From contig JBBPEB010000028.1 in NCBI GenBank assembly GCA_039096225.1, forward strand, positions 583,501 to 647,500: a stretch of DNA of 64,000 nt, read 5' to 3'. Positions within the stretch are counted from its first letter, which is position 1, and each line of letters starts with the position of its first letter. This stretch comes from Blastocystis sp. Blastoise (lineage: Eukaryota; Sar; Bigyra; Opalinata; Blastocystidae). The notes beneath the pieces were generated by a model. That model was not told the DNA's origin. It saw only the letters and a list, made by a program, of their open reading frames with translations, and did not search any database. Position numbers and translations under genes: made by a program. Positions 1 to 22,110 of the stretch are shown here, in pieces.

Positions 1-587
1 TCATACAATATTTAAAATAGATGCCTAGTCTATTATTATTTATATATAGTTTATTATATAAGTTTACATATATATATATAGATATATATAGTATATCCTC
101 TTAGTTATTTTTATAACAAAAAGATATTTCTATTTATTTGTATATATATTCATTATCCTTTTTATTCCTAATTGTAAGAAAAGTATGTTTAGTATAAAAT
201 ATTTTATTTATTATTAATTGTTAAATAGGCTGTCTTGTTTTTATTATGAATAAAAACTTTTATATAGTATATATGTAACTAAATTAAATATATATAAAAT
301 TTTTATGATGATAAAAAAAAATAAAAAGAATATAGATAAAAAATATATATAATATCTATATTGTTAAATATAATACTTTTATGAAGAACAGTATATAAGA
401 ATAATTAAACAGACTAAATAAAGAGAAAATAATTAATAATATAGTATGTAAAATAGAATATATGTACTCTAATTAACTTTTAAATAATGTGAATAAAACT
501 ATATATGAAAACAAAAATAATTAAAAATAATTTTTTAAGTGTATATACATATATAATTTATTTATAGATAAAATAATTATATATTTC
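1..587. other. gene-free AT-rich flank
   Basis: No open reading frame, tRNA or conserved motif seen. The sequence is TA-rich with short (TA)n runs. It lies downstream of the minus-strand BTB-TLDc gene and probably carries its 3' untranslated region. Confidence 0.6.
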
Positions 588-3024
588 TTATTGGCTTGTA
601 AATACTTCAAAATCAATTAAATCAAAATCATTTGATTTATCAGGTTGATTCGTATTTACAAAGAAACTATTCCCTAATTCAGGATAAGGAGGAATATATA
701 CTGGATTCTCTTTACATAAAAAATCATTACTACCATTTGTGAATTGATCTTTACTAATTTGAGAATGTAAATATATACTACCACAAAATACTAGTTCTGA
801 ATTGGAATCATTACTAATTAATGCACTATTTGTATATTTAGGATTAATATTTATTTTTGTATAATTATGTCCATGAGGATTTGTTAATGAAAATAAAAAG
901 GCTTTTGGATCTGCTCTATATCCTTTAGCTTCTCGAAGTGAAATTGGATAATCACTATGATTCTTTCCCCAGCCAACACTAGTATATCCTCCAAATATAT
1001 ACGATTTATTATCTTTTCCTTTTCCTTGTATAATTATTAATGATTCTTTCTCATCACATTTCTCATGCCATTTTTTTACACTTCTATTCTCATCAGAACA
1101 TCTATATAATAATTTCCATTTTTTATCTTCATCAAACCATTTACTTAACTCAATACCAATTTCTTTAGTAATAAGAATAGAATTTGGTAAATATGAATGA
1201 GGATTTGGTATTAATACATATACTTCATATTCATCAACAGTAAACCTATTAGGCTTATCTGGTCCAGCTGTATTTACAAATAATGATGTACATTGAGGAG
1301 TATTATGATGAGCATAATGGAAAATATATCCATTAATATAACTATTATTATTATTACAATCATCGCAAATACGCATATCCATAAAATGAGGACCATATTT
1401 CTTACTACAAAATAATGCACAATCATGTTCTAATATATCATATTTAGTAGGAGGAATATCATGTTCATTACTTAAAGTAAATAAGAAAGATCCACTGTCA
1501 TATTTCAAACCTATATTGTATTATACTATTAAATAATAAATATATATATACAATCATCACTTTGAGATTCCCAATATTGAGTAGTATATCCTCCAAATAT
1601 ATTGATCTTATTATCATGACCTATATGCTTAATAATAGTCACAGTAGGACACTTATTATCACAATATTTATGAAATTCACTTGCTTTATATTTATGTTCA
1701 CTTGCTCTATATATAGATAATAAAAAAAGTGTTATATATACCTAAAGAGTAATTTCCATTGCTTTTCTTTACCAAGCCATTCATTAAGAATATTTATATA
1801 TTCACTATTACCATTTAAAATAATACTATCCACAAAATTTTTATTATTAGGTATAACAGAAGGTATTAATAAATAATCTATTATATTATCAATATATAAA
1901 ATAGAAGATTCTAAAGAATTATTAGTTTTTATTTCATTTGAAGTATTAGTATCTTTTGTATTATTATTATTTGCATTATTATTCACAATTTGGTTTACTT
2001 TATTAGCAGTAGATTCCATTTTTTTAATATCTTTAACAGTATTATATGATATATTATTATTATTATTTATTATATTATTATTATTATTTAATATATTATT
2101 ATTATTATTTGATATATTATTATTATTATTATTTAATACATTACTATTACTTGGTATATTATTATTATTATTATTATTATTTAATATATTATTATTATTT
2201 TTATTTAATATATTATTATTATTACAAAGACTAATAATATTCTTTTTTACTTCATTTATATCTTCTTTCAATTGTTTATTATCATTAATAATTTTATTAA
2301 TATTATCATTTATATCTTTAAATTGATTCATATCTTTTTTAATTATAGATATAGAATTCTTCTGATTATCATTTCCATCTTTAATATATTCAATACTATT
2401 TTTTATTCCATTGATTTCATTATTTTGTTGTTGAATAACTTTCTTCAATTCATCATTATCACTCAAAACTGTCTGAATTTTATTCATCATTTCATCATTT
2501 TTATTTCTTAACCGAATATTATCTTTAGTTAACTGATCCAATTTTAATAGTACCTGAGACACATTACTAGTTAAAGAATCCATTTTATTGTCTATATTCA
2601 TGGCTTCCTTTCGTGTATACGTTATATCATCAATAGGACCATTAGAATCATCATTTCTATAAGAAACAGTATTCAATTTATTAATTAATTGATCCGGAGC
2701 TTCTACTAGATAATAATCAAAGTCATCTTTTAATTCTTCAAGCTCTTTCTTTGATTTTAAATCAAGATAAATCGGTCTTCCATTCATATATTCAAGTATC
2801 AAATCCAGATTTCGATCGTTTTTCCCTATATATACACCATTCTTAGTAGGAATAAATGAAGTTAGCCAGGATTGATAAAAGAAACTATCATTCCAAAGAA
2901 TTTTAAGTCTTTCCACAGAAAGACTACAACGTAATTTATCGTTATCACCAAAGAAAACAACATAACCTTCATCAGTTAAAGAAGAATTAGCAACCAATTT
3001 CTCTTTCTCAAGATCACGAACCAT
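588..3024 (-). CDS. BTB - coiled coil - double TLDc domain protein
   Basis: Three exons (3024-1742, 1706-1552, 1510-588) joined by introns of 35 and 41 nt in matching phases, giving about 790 residues. Residues about 20-115 look like a BTB/T1 fold (GYVVFFGDNDKLRCSLS, then a FIPTKNGVYIGKNDRNLDLI core). Next come a charged coiled coil (about 145-270) and an Asn-rich linker (about 270-350). Two consecutive TLDc-like units follow, each with a WKLLFR or WKLLYR start, an IFGGYT core, an FLFSL or FLFTL strand and a SFFVNT or SLFVNT plus FEVF or YEVY end. TLDc domains occur in oxidation-resistance and V-ATPase-interacting proteins; BTB-TLDc pairs are known in several eukaryotes. Two tandem TLDc copies are unusual. 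BTB suggests oligomerisation or Cullin-3 adaptor use (inference). The start is the only ATG before the BTB domain. Stop is TAA. Confidence 0.85.
2045..2225 (-). repeat. Asn-codon repeat (AAT)n, interrupted
   Basis: On the plus strand the stretch reads as ATT/TTA triplets; in the minus-strand gene it encodes blocks of Asn broken by Ile, Leu and Ser (units such as NNNNILNNNNN). It lies between the coiled coil and the first TLDc domain and is probably a flexible linker. Confidence 0.85.
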
Positions 3025-4311
3025 CTTTTAATTTATTCATTTATGTTAAAAAAGAATAAAACATTTGATTGTTTGTGAAATTATAGAAAATAAGTGGAGA
3101 ATTTTATTATTTTCTCGTTTTTATTTCAGTTTTTTTTTTCATTTTTTTTTTAAATTTTTATTATAATAATGATAATTTTTTTAGATTTATATCAAATATG
3201 ATATGACTTGATTATTGTAATTATATAAAATAAGTAAATTTCCGAATTATCAACATAAATCGGGTTATGGAAAACAATTGTTCGTATATAAGTCAGCTTT
3301 TAATATGTATTTATTGATATAGGATACTATTGAATTATTTGATAAAATATAAAAACTCATTATTAATATTAAATATTAAATTTGTGATTTTTCTTTTACC
3401 GAATAAAAGATATGTATTTGCTTTTTAATAACATTAACAACACTGTAAATGAATTCCATAAAAAAAGAAGAATGGATTAGGCTATATAAAGAGAATATTT
3501 TTTTTCTTTTACCATAGAAAATAGTTGATTCTTTTTAGCTATATTGAGAATTGAAACTATAAGAAATAGTGCTGTTTCATGTAAATACAAAAATCATTTT
3601 TATCATCAAGAAATAACTCAATAATAGGTCATAATATTTATTTACTATTCTCTGCATATAAATATCGTAACTGTATTATTTATTAAAGTCGTAACCTATG
3701 TTAAATTCATTTTGTTTTATTATGTTTCGACTTCTGGTATATTATCTTTTCTTTTATGTTTCAGATCATTCTCCTTTATTCACACAACCATATTTTATAA
3801 AACATATGAAAAAAATAATAAGAAAAAACAAAATTCCATTCAAGAAACTCATTAAGAACTATATACCAATATCCTAATTCTCTCATAAACAGAATCTAAA
3901 TCAAATTTATTGCATTTCTTGCTTCCTTTATCAAATAAACTTATAAAGTATTAAAAAAAAATGTTTATATGATTATTATGGAAATTCAATGCAATTTTGA
4001 AGAAAAATCAAAAATCAATTAAAAGAGAATCGTTTCCCTGTTCTTCGTATGAAGTCATTAAGAGCAGAATTACAATTCTTTTTTTATTTAATCATAAAAC
4101 CACGAATATATTGATCAAATCCACTGTAAATTAATTTTCGAAAAGAAAAAACTATTTTTTGAATGACACACCTCTCTATTTATATATTTGTGATTATGAC
4201 ACTAGGCTCTGACGCACTTCATATCAAAATCACAAATTATTTAAACAGATAAAAAGAGGAAATCATTTTATTAATATAAGAATCTTTATTTTCTCCCTGA
4301 TCTTTATTAGA
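3025..4311. other. intergenic region, no gene recognised
   Basis: About 1.3 kb with stops in all frames. It holds the likely promoter of the minus-strand BTB-TLDc gene. The motif GAATGACACAC at about 4160 recurs in another gene-free region at about 51914, which could be a shared upstream element (weak). Confidence 0.5.
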
Positions 4312-4476
4312 ATGAAATTCTGTTTCTTTTTATTGTTGCTGTTACTGTGTTGTCAAGCACTTGGTATGCTTATAAATTTATAAAATTATCGATAATGTAT
4401 AGATTGTGGACAGTATTCTTGTTCAACGAGTTCTACACCTAATAAATGTATATTACATTCTTTATTCATCTCATAA
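4312..4476 (+). CDS. putative small secreted Cys-containing peptide
   Basis: Two-exon model: 4312-4363 and 4403-4476, with a 39-nt intron (GTATGC to TATAG) in matching phase. The 40-residue product starts MKFCFFLLLLLCCQAL, an evident signal peptide, followed by DCGQYSCSTSSTPNKC and a short hydrophobic tail ending in TAA. Three Cys remain after a predicted cleavage near QA-L. No family recognised. A gene this short could be chance; support rests on the signal peptide plus a canonical intron that preserves frame. It could also be the 5' end of a decayed longer gene. Confidence 0.35.
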
Positions 4477-5447
4477 ATCAAATCACTATTATGTTAATAT
4501 GAATCTCACTGGTAGGCACTTTTGAGTTTTTGAAGGTTTTTGATTGGCTAATTTTCGTTCAGAACTTATTCAGCCAATAAAATTTGAATAAAAAAAAGAC
4601 TTAGGCAAAAAAATGAAAATTTTCACAAAAATTTTAAGACGACGTTCTATTAGACTTTAAAAACCCTATTAGACATATTTTAATAAAGAATTGACATTAT
4701 TTTTTGTTTATTGAGGGTCACACAATATCCAAAACGTTTTTCTTTATTTTAAAGTCGCAATTCCGACAAATAATGGGGTCAATATTTTAAAATATTTTAT
4801 AGTTGTGTTTGAAGTGAAGACCCTCTCAGAGTCATAAATGTAATTAAAAGTCAATCAGCGGACCTCTATGGCTCAGAACCAAAATTCAGCCAAAAAGTCA
4901 AAAATTTATATTTTTTTACACTGAAAAATTGAGCCGAGCCTATTTGTTCCATGGGCAGTCAGACCAGAGTTTTGAATTTTTAAAATATTTACGGGAATAA
5001 TTTTCTTGTTCAAAACTGAGTCTATTTTTATTTTATTGTATATCAGAGGACATAAGAGTTTTAAAAGACTTTTTTTATTTTATTCTATCATGACTTAAAG
5101 TTCCGCATACAAAGAGTATGTCAAAACTTCAAAAAAAACAAGTTTTCCTCAGAATCAAAGAAAAGTCTTTTAAAGAGTTGTTTTGAGAGTTAATTATGTA
5201 TTATAAAAACGTTTCAAGTTATAATCAATAGTTTTTAGAACAGAATATAAACAGATCAGAGAGTCAACAAAAATGAGTAATTTTTTAAAACCTGAAAGTA
5301 GTGGGATACAATAATGTTGTGTCAATAGTGTAATATATAATTGTTAAAACTTGTTATTTTAGTATTGAGTCATAAAAAATTAAAAAAAAAATTATAATGA
5401 ATTTTTATGAAAATTTTTAGTATTTAACTAAAAAATTGACTTTAAAT
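4477..5447. other. gene-free region of higher complexity, possible element relic
   Basis: Unlike the other gaps, this stretch has few TA runs and a more mixed, less AT-rich composition. It contains an inverted ATTGGCT...AGCCAAT pair at about 4550-4581. It also has an imperfect inverted repeat: GAGTTTTAAAAGACTT at about 5057 against AAGTCTTTTAAAGAGTT at about 5163. A weak inverted match links TGAAAATTTTCACAAAAATT at about 4613 with AATTTTTATGAAAATTTT at about 5400. No reading frame persists. A decayed mobile element or a non-coding transcript is possible; neither is shown. Confidence 0.35.
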
Positions 5448-5725
5448 ATGAATTTATCTTTATTTTTAATTTGTTGCATACAAGCAGATCTAGTGACTGC
5501 TATGCATATCTTAGGTGTTTTCTATACATGTATGTATTATATCATAATTTATTTATTGAATATTTCCTATTTTTTTATATAATTCTTTTAGGTTCTTCAT
5601 TCTGGCTTCCCGTCTGCGTTCAAACAGTCTCTTCAGTCACTATTAGAAGTGTTTGCCAAAAAGAATTGTTGCTATTTATCTATTTGGTAAGGTTTTTTTT
5701 TCCATTTTCTTTTTATTTTTTTTAG
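5448..5725 (+). CDS. putative small hydrophobic/secreted protein (weak)
   Basis: Opening ATG at 5448 gives MNLSLFLICCIQADLVTAM, signal-peptide-like. An intron from about 5531 (GTATGT) to about 5590 (TTTTAG) would keep frame into SSFWLPVCVQTVSSVTIRSV. A second candidate donor (GTAAGG) lies near 5688. The 3' end is unclear: reading on gives a stop at 5725, splicing gives an early stop. No family recognised. It resembles the preceding small gene only in having a signal-like start and several Cys. May be spurious. Confidence 0.22.
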
Positions 5726-5931
5726 GTTTTTTTTCGGTTCTACTAACTCAAAACACTGTCAAACAACAACCAAATATGTTATCAATAGTATATAAATATC
5801 GTATATATTTTTTTTCGTTTGCATTAACATTTTTCTTTTTTTTTATTTTCCTATATTAAATATTTATTTAATTTTTATTTATTTTAATATTATAATATTT
5901 TAAGCTAATCTTATTATATTATATATAGAAT

Positions 5932-8424
<2,493 letters not shown>

Positions 8425-9337
8425 ACATAAATATACATAACAAGCATTAGGAATAATTTATAAATATAAAGGAATATATAGCTCTATAGTCATGTACTTC
8501 CCTTATGTATGCTATATATATATATATATAGATATTTATTATTATTATTATTATATTTATTATTATTATTTTTATATAGAATCTATATATTATTATATAT
8601 TACTATTATATTATTATATAGAATCTATGTATTCTATGGATGTGTGAATCCCTCTGTCAGCTACTTACATCACATGATCTTCTTATTAAATATTTTATAG
8701 GGTATATATATATATGTATATATATATATAATATTTAGTTTCTATTTTTTTAGATATACTTATTATCCCCGTGGTTATGTACAGTTCTTCGTATTTCTCC
8801 TTCTTCATCTTCCAGTATTATTGTGGGTGTTGTCTTTATGAATCATTAATCGCGGGGAATATTACTTCTCCAGTATTTCTCAATTTATATATTTAAATAT
8901 ACACTATAAAACTTTTGATATAAAATATTATACATAGTATTAACTATTTTATATTTATAATTAATGTATATATAGATATTAAAATGCTATACATATGATA
9001 GATATGACATTATATATTTATAAACCACAAATACATCAATATATATATACTTACTACATACCTCCTAGTATACCAGCGTTTTATTTCTCTCCTTGATAAC
9101 CATGATTATCGTAAGCATGGTTATTATGTATCCTGTATATAATAGTTATTATACTTATTAGTTTGTATTATATTATTTATCTTATTCTATCCCTTCATAG
9201 TGTCTCTCCCTTCCTTTCTATTCCTTAACTCTTCTCGTTATATCCTAGTATCCTCCTTTCCTTTCTCCCTATATATCACTCTCTCATACTCCTTGAATAA
9301 TTGGTATACCCACCGCCGCAACTAATCTACTTTTTAT

Positions 9338-9372
<35 letters not shown>

Positions 9373-10282
9373 CATAGTTTTATAGTCATATATATATATA
9401 GGATAGAAAGAAGTTCCTTACATATACATATTATATGTATTATAATGATATGTTACTTATATTTATATATATTATCTAATATCTATTTTATCTATTTTTT
9501 ATTGTGTTATATTTATTTTTTATATACATTTTGTTTAGTAGTATTTGAGAATAAGATTATTTTAAAAGAATTCTTTTGGAATAACATAAAAAGGAGTTTA
9601 ACATAAATACAGTTTCTATTTATATTTTATGATATTCTTTATAATGTCTAAAACCACTTACAAACCTCTCAGACATTCTCAGTTTATTTATTCACTAATA
9701 ATAATATATGATTCGTTGAACTAAAACATATTATAAAACAAAAGTTGCCAATTGTAAATTGTATCTTCATAAATAGCTATACTAAATATATTTTTTGATT
9801 CTCTATTGCATTCTTATTATAAATAAAATACTATTATATAAAAATAACTAACAAATATATTTAATTGTAATTATAGTTTATTAAAATAACAATTTTCTTG
9901 TTTAATTAAGTCCAGAAATCTGTTATAATAGAATAATTAAGCTTAATGTACACATATAACATTTATATATCAATTAAAAATTCAAATAGACTTTTATATA
10001 GAGAAAAAGGGAAAATTTTAAAATTTTTTAACCCCTGGAAACAACGAATTTACACAAACTTTTATTATAGAAAAAAAGATTTTATAAGGGGGAATTTCTC
10101 TTTATTTTTAAGATTTAATATTTTCACATATTTATTTTTATTTTTATTTATTTTTCAGATATTTTTTATATATTATAAGATGTATATAATATTTTTTATT
10201 TGCTTTAAACTTTATAGTCTTCATGATCTATCCAAATAGATTCAAATAGGTCCTAATTGGTCTTCTTCTTTAAAGTTAAACA
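8425..10282. other. mostly non-coding; two pyrimidine-rich exon-like patches
   Basis: From about 8616 an open exon (ILWMCESLCQLLTSHDLLIK) runs to a donor near 8701. It joins in phase at 8754 to YTYYPRGYVQFFVFLLLHLP, ending in TGA at 8839-8841. A second CT-rich patch at about 9195-9332 is open in one frame (FLFLNSSRYILVSSFPFSLY). They may be 3' exons of the preceding gene or a separate small membrane-protein gene; I could not connect them. The rest is TA-rich and shows nothing, including an open frame at 9946-10239 with low-complexity content. Confidence 0.3.
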
Positions 10283-10826
10283 ATGAGTTGTGGGGTCTAT
10301 GTAACTAGAAATCTTGTGCTATTAAAGGTATATATTTTTAGCATATTCTCTTTGTTATTATTATTATCATCTTCTAAAGGTTCAGGTGTTGTTGTCGGTC
10401 TCCTTGGTTAACAACTCCCTGGTTTTGAAGGTATTTTATTATATTTTATTTTTTTAAAATTAACTACTTTTATTTTTATATAGGTTCTAGGTCCTTCATG
10501 AGGTTTCTCTTGGTCTAGTCTGTTTGGTGGTTGAAGGTATATTATTATAATATATTTATTTTTATAAATTATATTTTTATAGTTGTGGTTTTTCTTCAAG
10601 GGGTATTCTACAAGTGATACATAAAGGTATATATTTATATGTTATCTATATTATTATCATTTCTATCATTTATGTATATATAGTGATCCAAAATGATATC
10701 AAATTACTCAAAAATATTATAAATAATTATTATTTTATTATCTTTATTATTGTTATTATTTTTTTATTATTATCTATTGTCTTTTGTTATATATATTTTT
10801 ATTATCATTCACACAACGATAAATAA
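10283..10826 (+). pseudogene. small single-span membrane protein locus with two in-frame TGA
   Basis: Five exons fit together: 10283-10327, 10380-10430, 10484-10536, 10583-10626 and 10684-10826. All junctions are GT-AG and phase-compatible. The conceptual product begins MSCGVYVTRNLVLLK and ends in a strong C-terminal transmembrane segment (NYYFIIFIIVIIFLLLSIVF) with the tail YHSHNDK and TAA. Exon 3 carries TGA at 10499-10501 and 10532-10534, between VLGPS, GFSWSSLFGG and SCGFSSRG. An alternative acceptor at 10490 avoids these but creates a stop in exon 4. Options are a pseudogene, stop-codon recoding, or a wrong exon model. No family recognised. Confidence 0.35.
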
Positions 10827-10919
10827 ATAAAAAATGACGTTTCTAAAAGAATTCTGAACGAATGAAAACAAACAACATACCCGACAAAATTAGTCTATTT
10901 TTTGGCCACTCTATTCGCT

Positions 10920-11866
10920 ATGACTGAAAAGTGTCTTAAAATTTTTTGTTTACTTTTTCTCATTTGTCGCTTTTTTGATATCCGTGAAAATGCCTACCAG
11001 TGTCTAGCTTGTTCTTATGTTTTTCAAACCTCTACTGATGGAAGTATAAGTTCTATAGAAAAAGAAATCGTCTATTATACTCCAAATGAGGATTCTCACA
11101 CTGAAATATTTGCAATTATTACAAAATATACAGTGATCTCCCAAGATAATAAAGATATTCTAAAGATTAATGTTCAAGATGCTCAGATTGTTGTGTATAA
11201 TATATCATCATTTTTATCTCAAGGTTATAAATGTAATCAACTGGTATCTGAAAATAGATACTACAGTTTAAAGTATGATTTATATTTTAAAGAAATTTCT
11301 ATAACAATAGAATTCTACATATATATATATTACTTTAGAACTTTGTCATGTGTCACTACAAGAAGAGATGATTTAACTATATATCGTAATATGATTGGAC
11401 AAGAAACAAATTTCACTATCACTCAAAAAAGTATATATATATAGTTTATATTATTATTATTAATAATAAAACTATGTATAGGCGATAAACAATATATTCT
11501 TAATAATACTTCATCTACATATATAAGTTCAAAAGGTATTTTTCTAACTTATATATATATATAATATATAGGTTGTCCTTTTCATTATAGCGCATTAAGT
11601 CAAATATTATTACTTATATTCTTTTCAATCTTTATTTTTGTTATTCTACTTGTTACGTACTTTATGTATATATTATATTTATTATATATTATATATTGTA
11701 TTTATTATATTTATTATGTATTGTATTTATTATATTTTATATTTATTATATTTATTATATTTATTATAGTGTATTAAAGAAGAAGAAGAATGTGACTGAG
11801 TCTCTACCAATTACTCCTCAATCTACTCTTCCTGTATTCTTATTGGCTGAACAATTTAGTGTTTAA
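10920..11866 (+). CDS. type I membrane protein with Cys-containing luminal domain
   Basis: Four exons giving about 245 residues. MTEKCLKIFCLLFLICRFF is a signal peptide. The luminal part (about 25-195) has paired Cys (YQCLACSYVF, YKCNQL, LSCVTT, KGCPFHY) and N-glycosylation sequons (NIS, NFT, NTS). A transmembrane helix (ILLLIFFSIFIFVILLV) follows, then a basic stop-transfer KKKKN and a cytosolic tail ending AEQFSV-TAA. The layout resembles cargo receptors such as Atg27 or mannose-6-phosphate-receptor-like proteins, but I see no diagnostic motif. The upstream codon at 10902 is TTG, so the ATG at 10920 is the start. Confidence 0.7.
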
Positions 11867-11893
11867 TCTTCACACTCATTTTCTTATGGTTTT

Positions 11894-11945
<52 letters not shown>

Positions 11946-12747
11946 CTCTCATCGAATCATCTTCCAAATGAATAGTTTTTCCTTAATAAATATATATATA
12001 TAATTTATTTATTATTATCAATATCAATTTCTTTTTTTTTTCTATAAAAAAAATTCTTTTTCATTTTTCTGTTCTCTGTTTCATATTATTTAAATATATA
12101 CTTATTCTTCAGCATTCACAAAAATAATGTTTCATGTCATATATATGTGTGTTTATTATTTCTTATTTATATGATTGATTCTTATTTAACTATATATATA
12201 TGGCAACCTTTTCTAAATCACATTTCATCTTCTATTTTATATGTGTTAGTGTCCTATTATGTCAAATCATTTTTGTATAAGTCACTCTCTTTTTTTGTGT
12301 TTTATTTCGTTTTTAATCTAAAATACAAAGAAACATACCATTACTCTATTCTTTAATCAACTACATATTGCACAATAATCATACACCACTTAATAAACAT
12401 TATTCTACAACATACAACGCGTGATTATAATAAAAAATGTCAAATTTGATTATTTGTCTGAATACTTGATATGATGACTTTATTATTCTAGATGATACTA
12501 ACTCAATCCAATCTTAAATATCTTCAAATATGAATAAAATCAACAAAAACAAACAATATAAAAATGAAAAAAAAACGAAAAAATAATTGGATCAAAAACA
12601 TGTTCTCAATTTAGAATCAGACAAGTCATTGGATTAGTTTTTCATTAAAAAACAAAGATTCTAACGAATTTCTTCCTTTTATTTGAATTATCAAAAGATG
12701 AGTTTTCTCTTTGAAATTATTATCTAGTTACATAAGATCAGCTTAGT
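11867..12747. other. intergenic region with a TA tract
   Basis: Contains a (TA)n tract at about 11899-11940 and no recognisable gene. A frame at 12147-12356 is short and low complexity. The last 200 bp probably hold the promoter of the PI3-kinase gene. Confidence 0.6.
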
Positions 12748-19752
<7,005 letters not shown>

Positions 19753-20363
19753 GATTTCAATTGAAAGAAACCTATTCTGTTTCTCATACTTTTTTATCAT
19801 TTTCTCCTTTTCAAACAATAGTTTTCATTACATTTCCTTATTATTTGTATGATTTTTGTTGAAAACAATCCATAATTAATTTCAATTCATAGTTACATAG
19901 TAATTCTGACAAGAAAATGATAGAAGTCATACTTTATTACAACTAAAAATATGAGCAAATAGACTATATTGATGAAATAATATATAAAATAAGCATTAAA
20001 TAGTTTCAATAATAAAATAGAATTCAAAGAATGCAAAAATAAATGAGCAAATACAGTTTTAAAACTAAAATTCCATTTATTTTAGAAAATTATTACATTC
20101 ATACTCTGAGTAAGAGAATCCTTATTTTGAACACGTCATTCTAATTATGCATTTTACAATAGAACAGAAGATATTGATGAAAATAGTGACGTGTCTCTTA
20201 TAAAAGAGCAAGTTCTAAGAATTCTGATTAACGACGTAATCGTGTTTATTTATGATAAATCAGTGACATCATCGATTTTTCCATTTTGTACTAGAAGAAT
20301 TCATTTAGAATATCATTTTTTATATTTTTGTTTTTGAGATATATTTCTTTTTCTTTTGGAGTT
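19753..20363. other. intergenic region
   Basis: No coding or RNA gene seen. It separates the PI3-kinase terminator side from the phosphatidylserine synthase promoter. Confidence 0.65.
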
Positions 20364-21056
20364 ATGTCCACTGAACTCAGAAACAGATTGTAAATTTATA
20401 TATATACATGTAATGCTATGTATATTTTATAAATATAGTAATAAAGAAAGAGATACAGCAGGAGAAGACTCCGATTCTGTCGCTGAAACTCCTAGTAATG
20501 CTGTATCTGAACCAGAAACAATCACTATAAAAAAGACATTTAAAGGAAGAGTTGAACAATTACTTGGATATGTTTTAGGAGATGCTTATTATTTAGTTAA
20601 GTATCCTCACACGATTACTTGGTTAATGTTATTCTTATGTATATGTGTGACTTATTTCGGATTCATTCGTACTCCTGGAACTTATGAACAAGATATAAAA
20701 GCAGGTATTTGTCTTCTTTGTGTTTTCTTCACTATTTTTGGTGCATTAAATGTATGTTTTTTTTTAATATTTTTATTTTTTTTGTTTTTATATAAATATA
20801 TTTATAGATTCAATTTATATATATATATATAGTTCCCTAACAGTCCTCTTATTCGTCCTCATCCTTGTGTTTGGAAGATTTTATTATCTTTTGCATTAAT
20901 CTATGAAATGTTCTTATTATTCTTATTATGTTTAACTCAAGATGACGCTCGTCTTTTCTTAAAATATATAGATCCCTCATTAGGTATATAGAGATTTATT
21001 TTTATTTATTTATTTATTTTTTTTTTATTTGTTTTTCTCTTTTTTATATTTAAGCT

Positions 21057-21108
<52 letters not shown>

Positions 21109-22064
21109 TTCTTATGAATAGGTGTTCCACTTGCATATCGTGATTATGCCAGTGATTGTCGTGTATATACACCTGAAAAAGATTTCCCCTTCTCAAATGT
21201 CCGAGATGTTGTTTTCGACGAATTCTTTTTATCTCATTTATTAGGGTGGATTGCTAAGGTATATTTTTTATTATTATTATTATGTGTATTATATTTATTA
21301 TTATTATTATTATTATATTTATTATGTGCTATTATTTTTATGTTTATTATGTGCTATTATTATGTGTTATTATTATTATTATTATGTTTATTATTATTAT
21401 TATTATATATTACACTATTTATATATATATAACATACAAACTATATATATATATACTATATAGGCTTTAATATTTAGAGATTGGGGCATATTATGGATAT
21501 TATCTATACTATTTGAAGTCTTAGAAGTCTCTTGTGAACATATATTATTTAACTTTAAGGAATGCTGGTGGGATAAAGTATTTGCGGATGTTCTTGGATG
21601 CAACTTTGTTGGCATGTATATTATTATTTAGACTTATTAATATTATTATTATTCTTTATATAGTTATGTATAGAATTATTTATATAGCTATTTATAATTA
21701 TATATATAATTATATATATATATATAGGGCTATTGGTATGTGGATCGTAAAGAAGCTCCAAGCACGTGATTATCATTGGGTAGATTATCCTGATATACCG
21801 AATAACTGGGGAAAAATGAAACGTATTGTTGCTCAATTCACTCCTATGAGTTGGACTACTTATAAATGGAATATGTTTGGTTCCTTCCGTCGTTATGTCC
21901 AATGTGCTGGTGTTATTATTCTCTTTGAAATCGTTGAAATGGATGCATTCTTCTTAAAATCATCACTCTATCTTGAACCTCCTGTATATATTATTATTAT
22001 ATTTATTATTATTATTATTAATTTATTTATTTTTATTATTATTAATTTATTTTTATTATTATTA

Positions 22065-22110
<46 letters not shown>

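Noticed and set aside
9946-10239. 97-residue plus-strand frame
   Set aside because: Composition is AT-driven (Phe, Ile, Tyr, Lys), with no motif or splice context.
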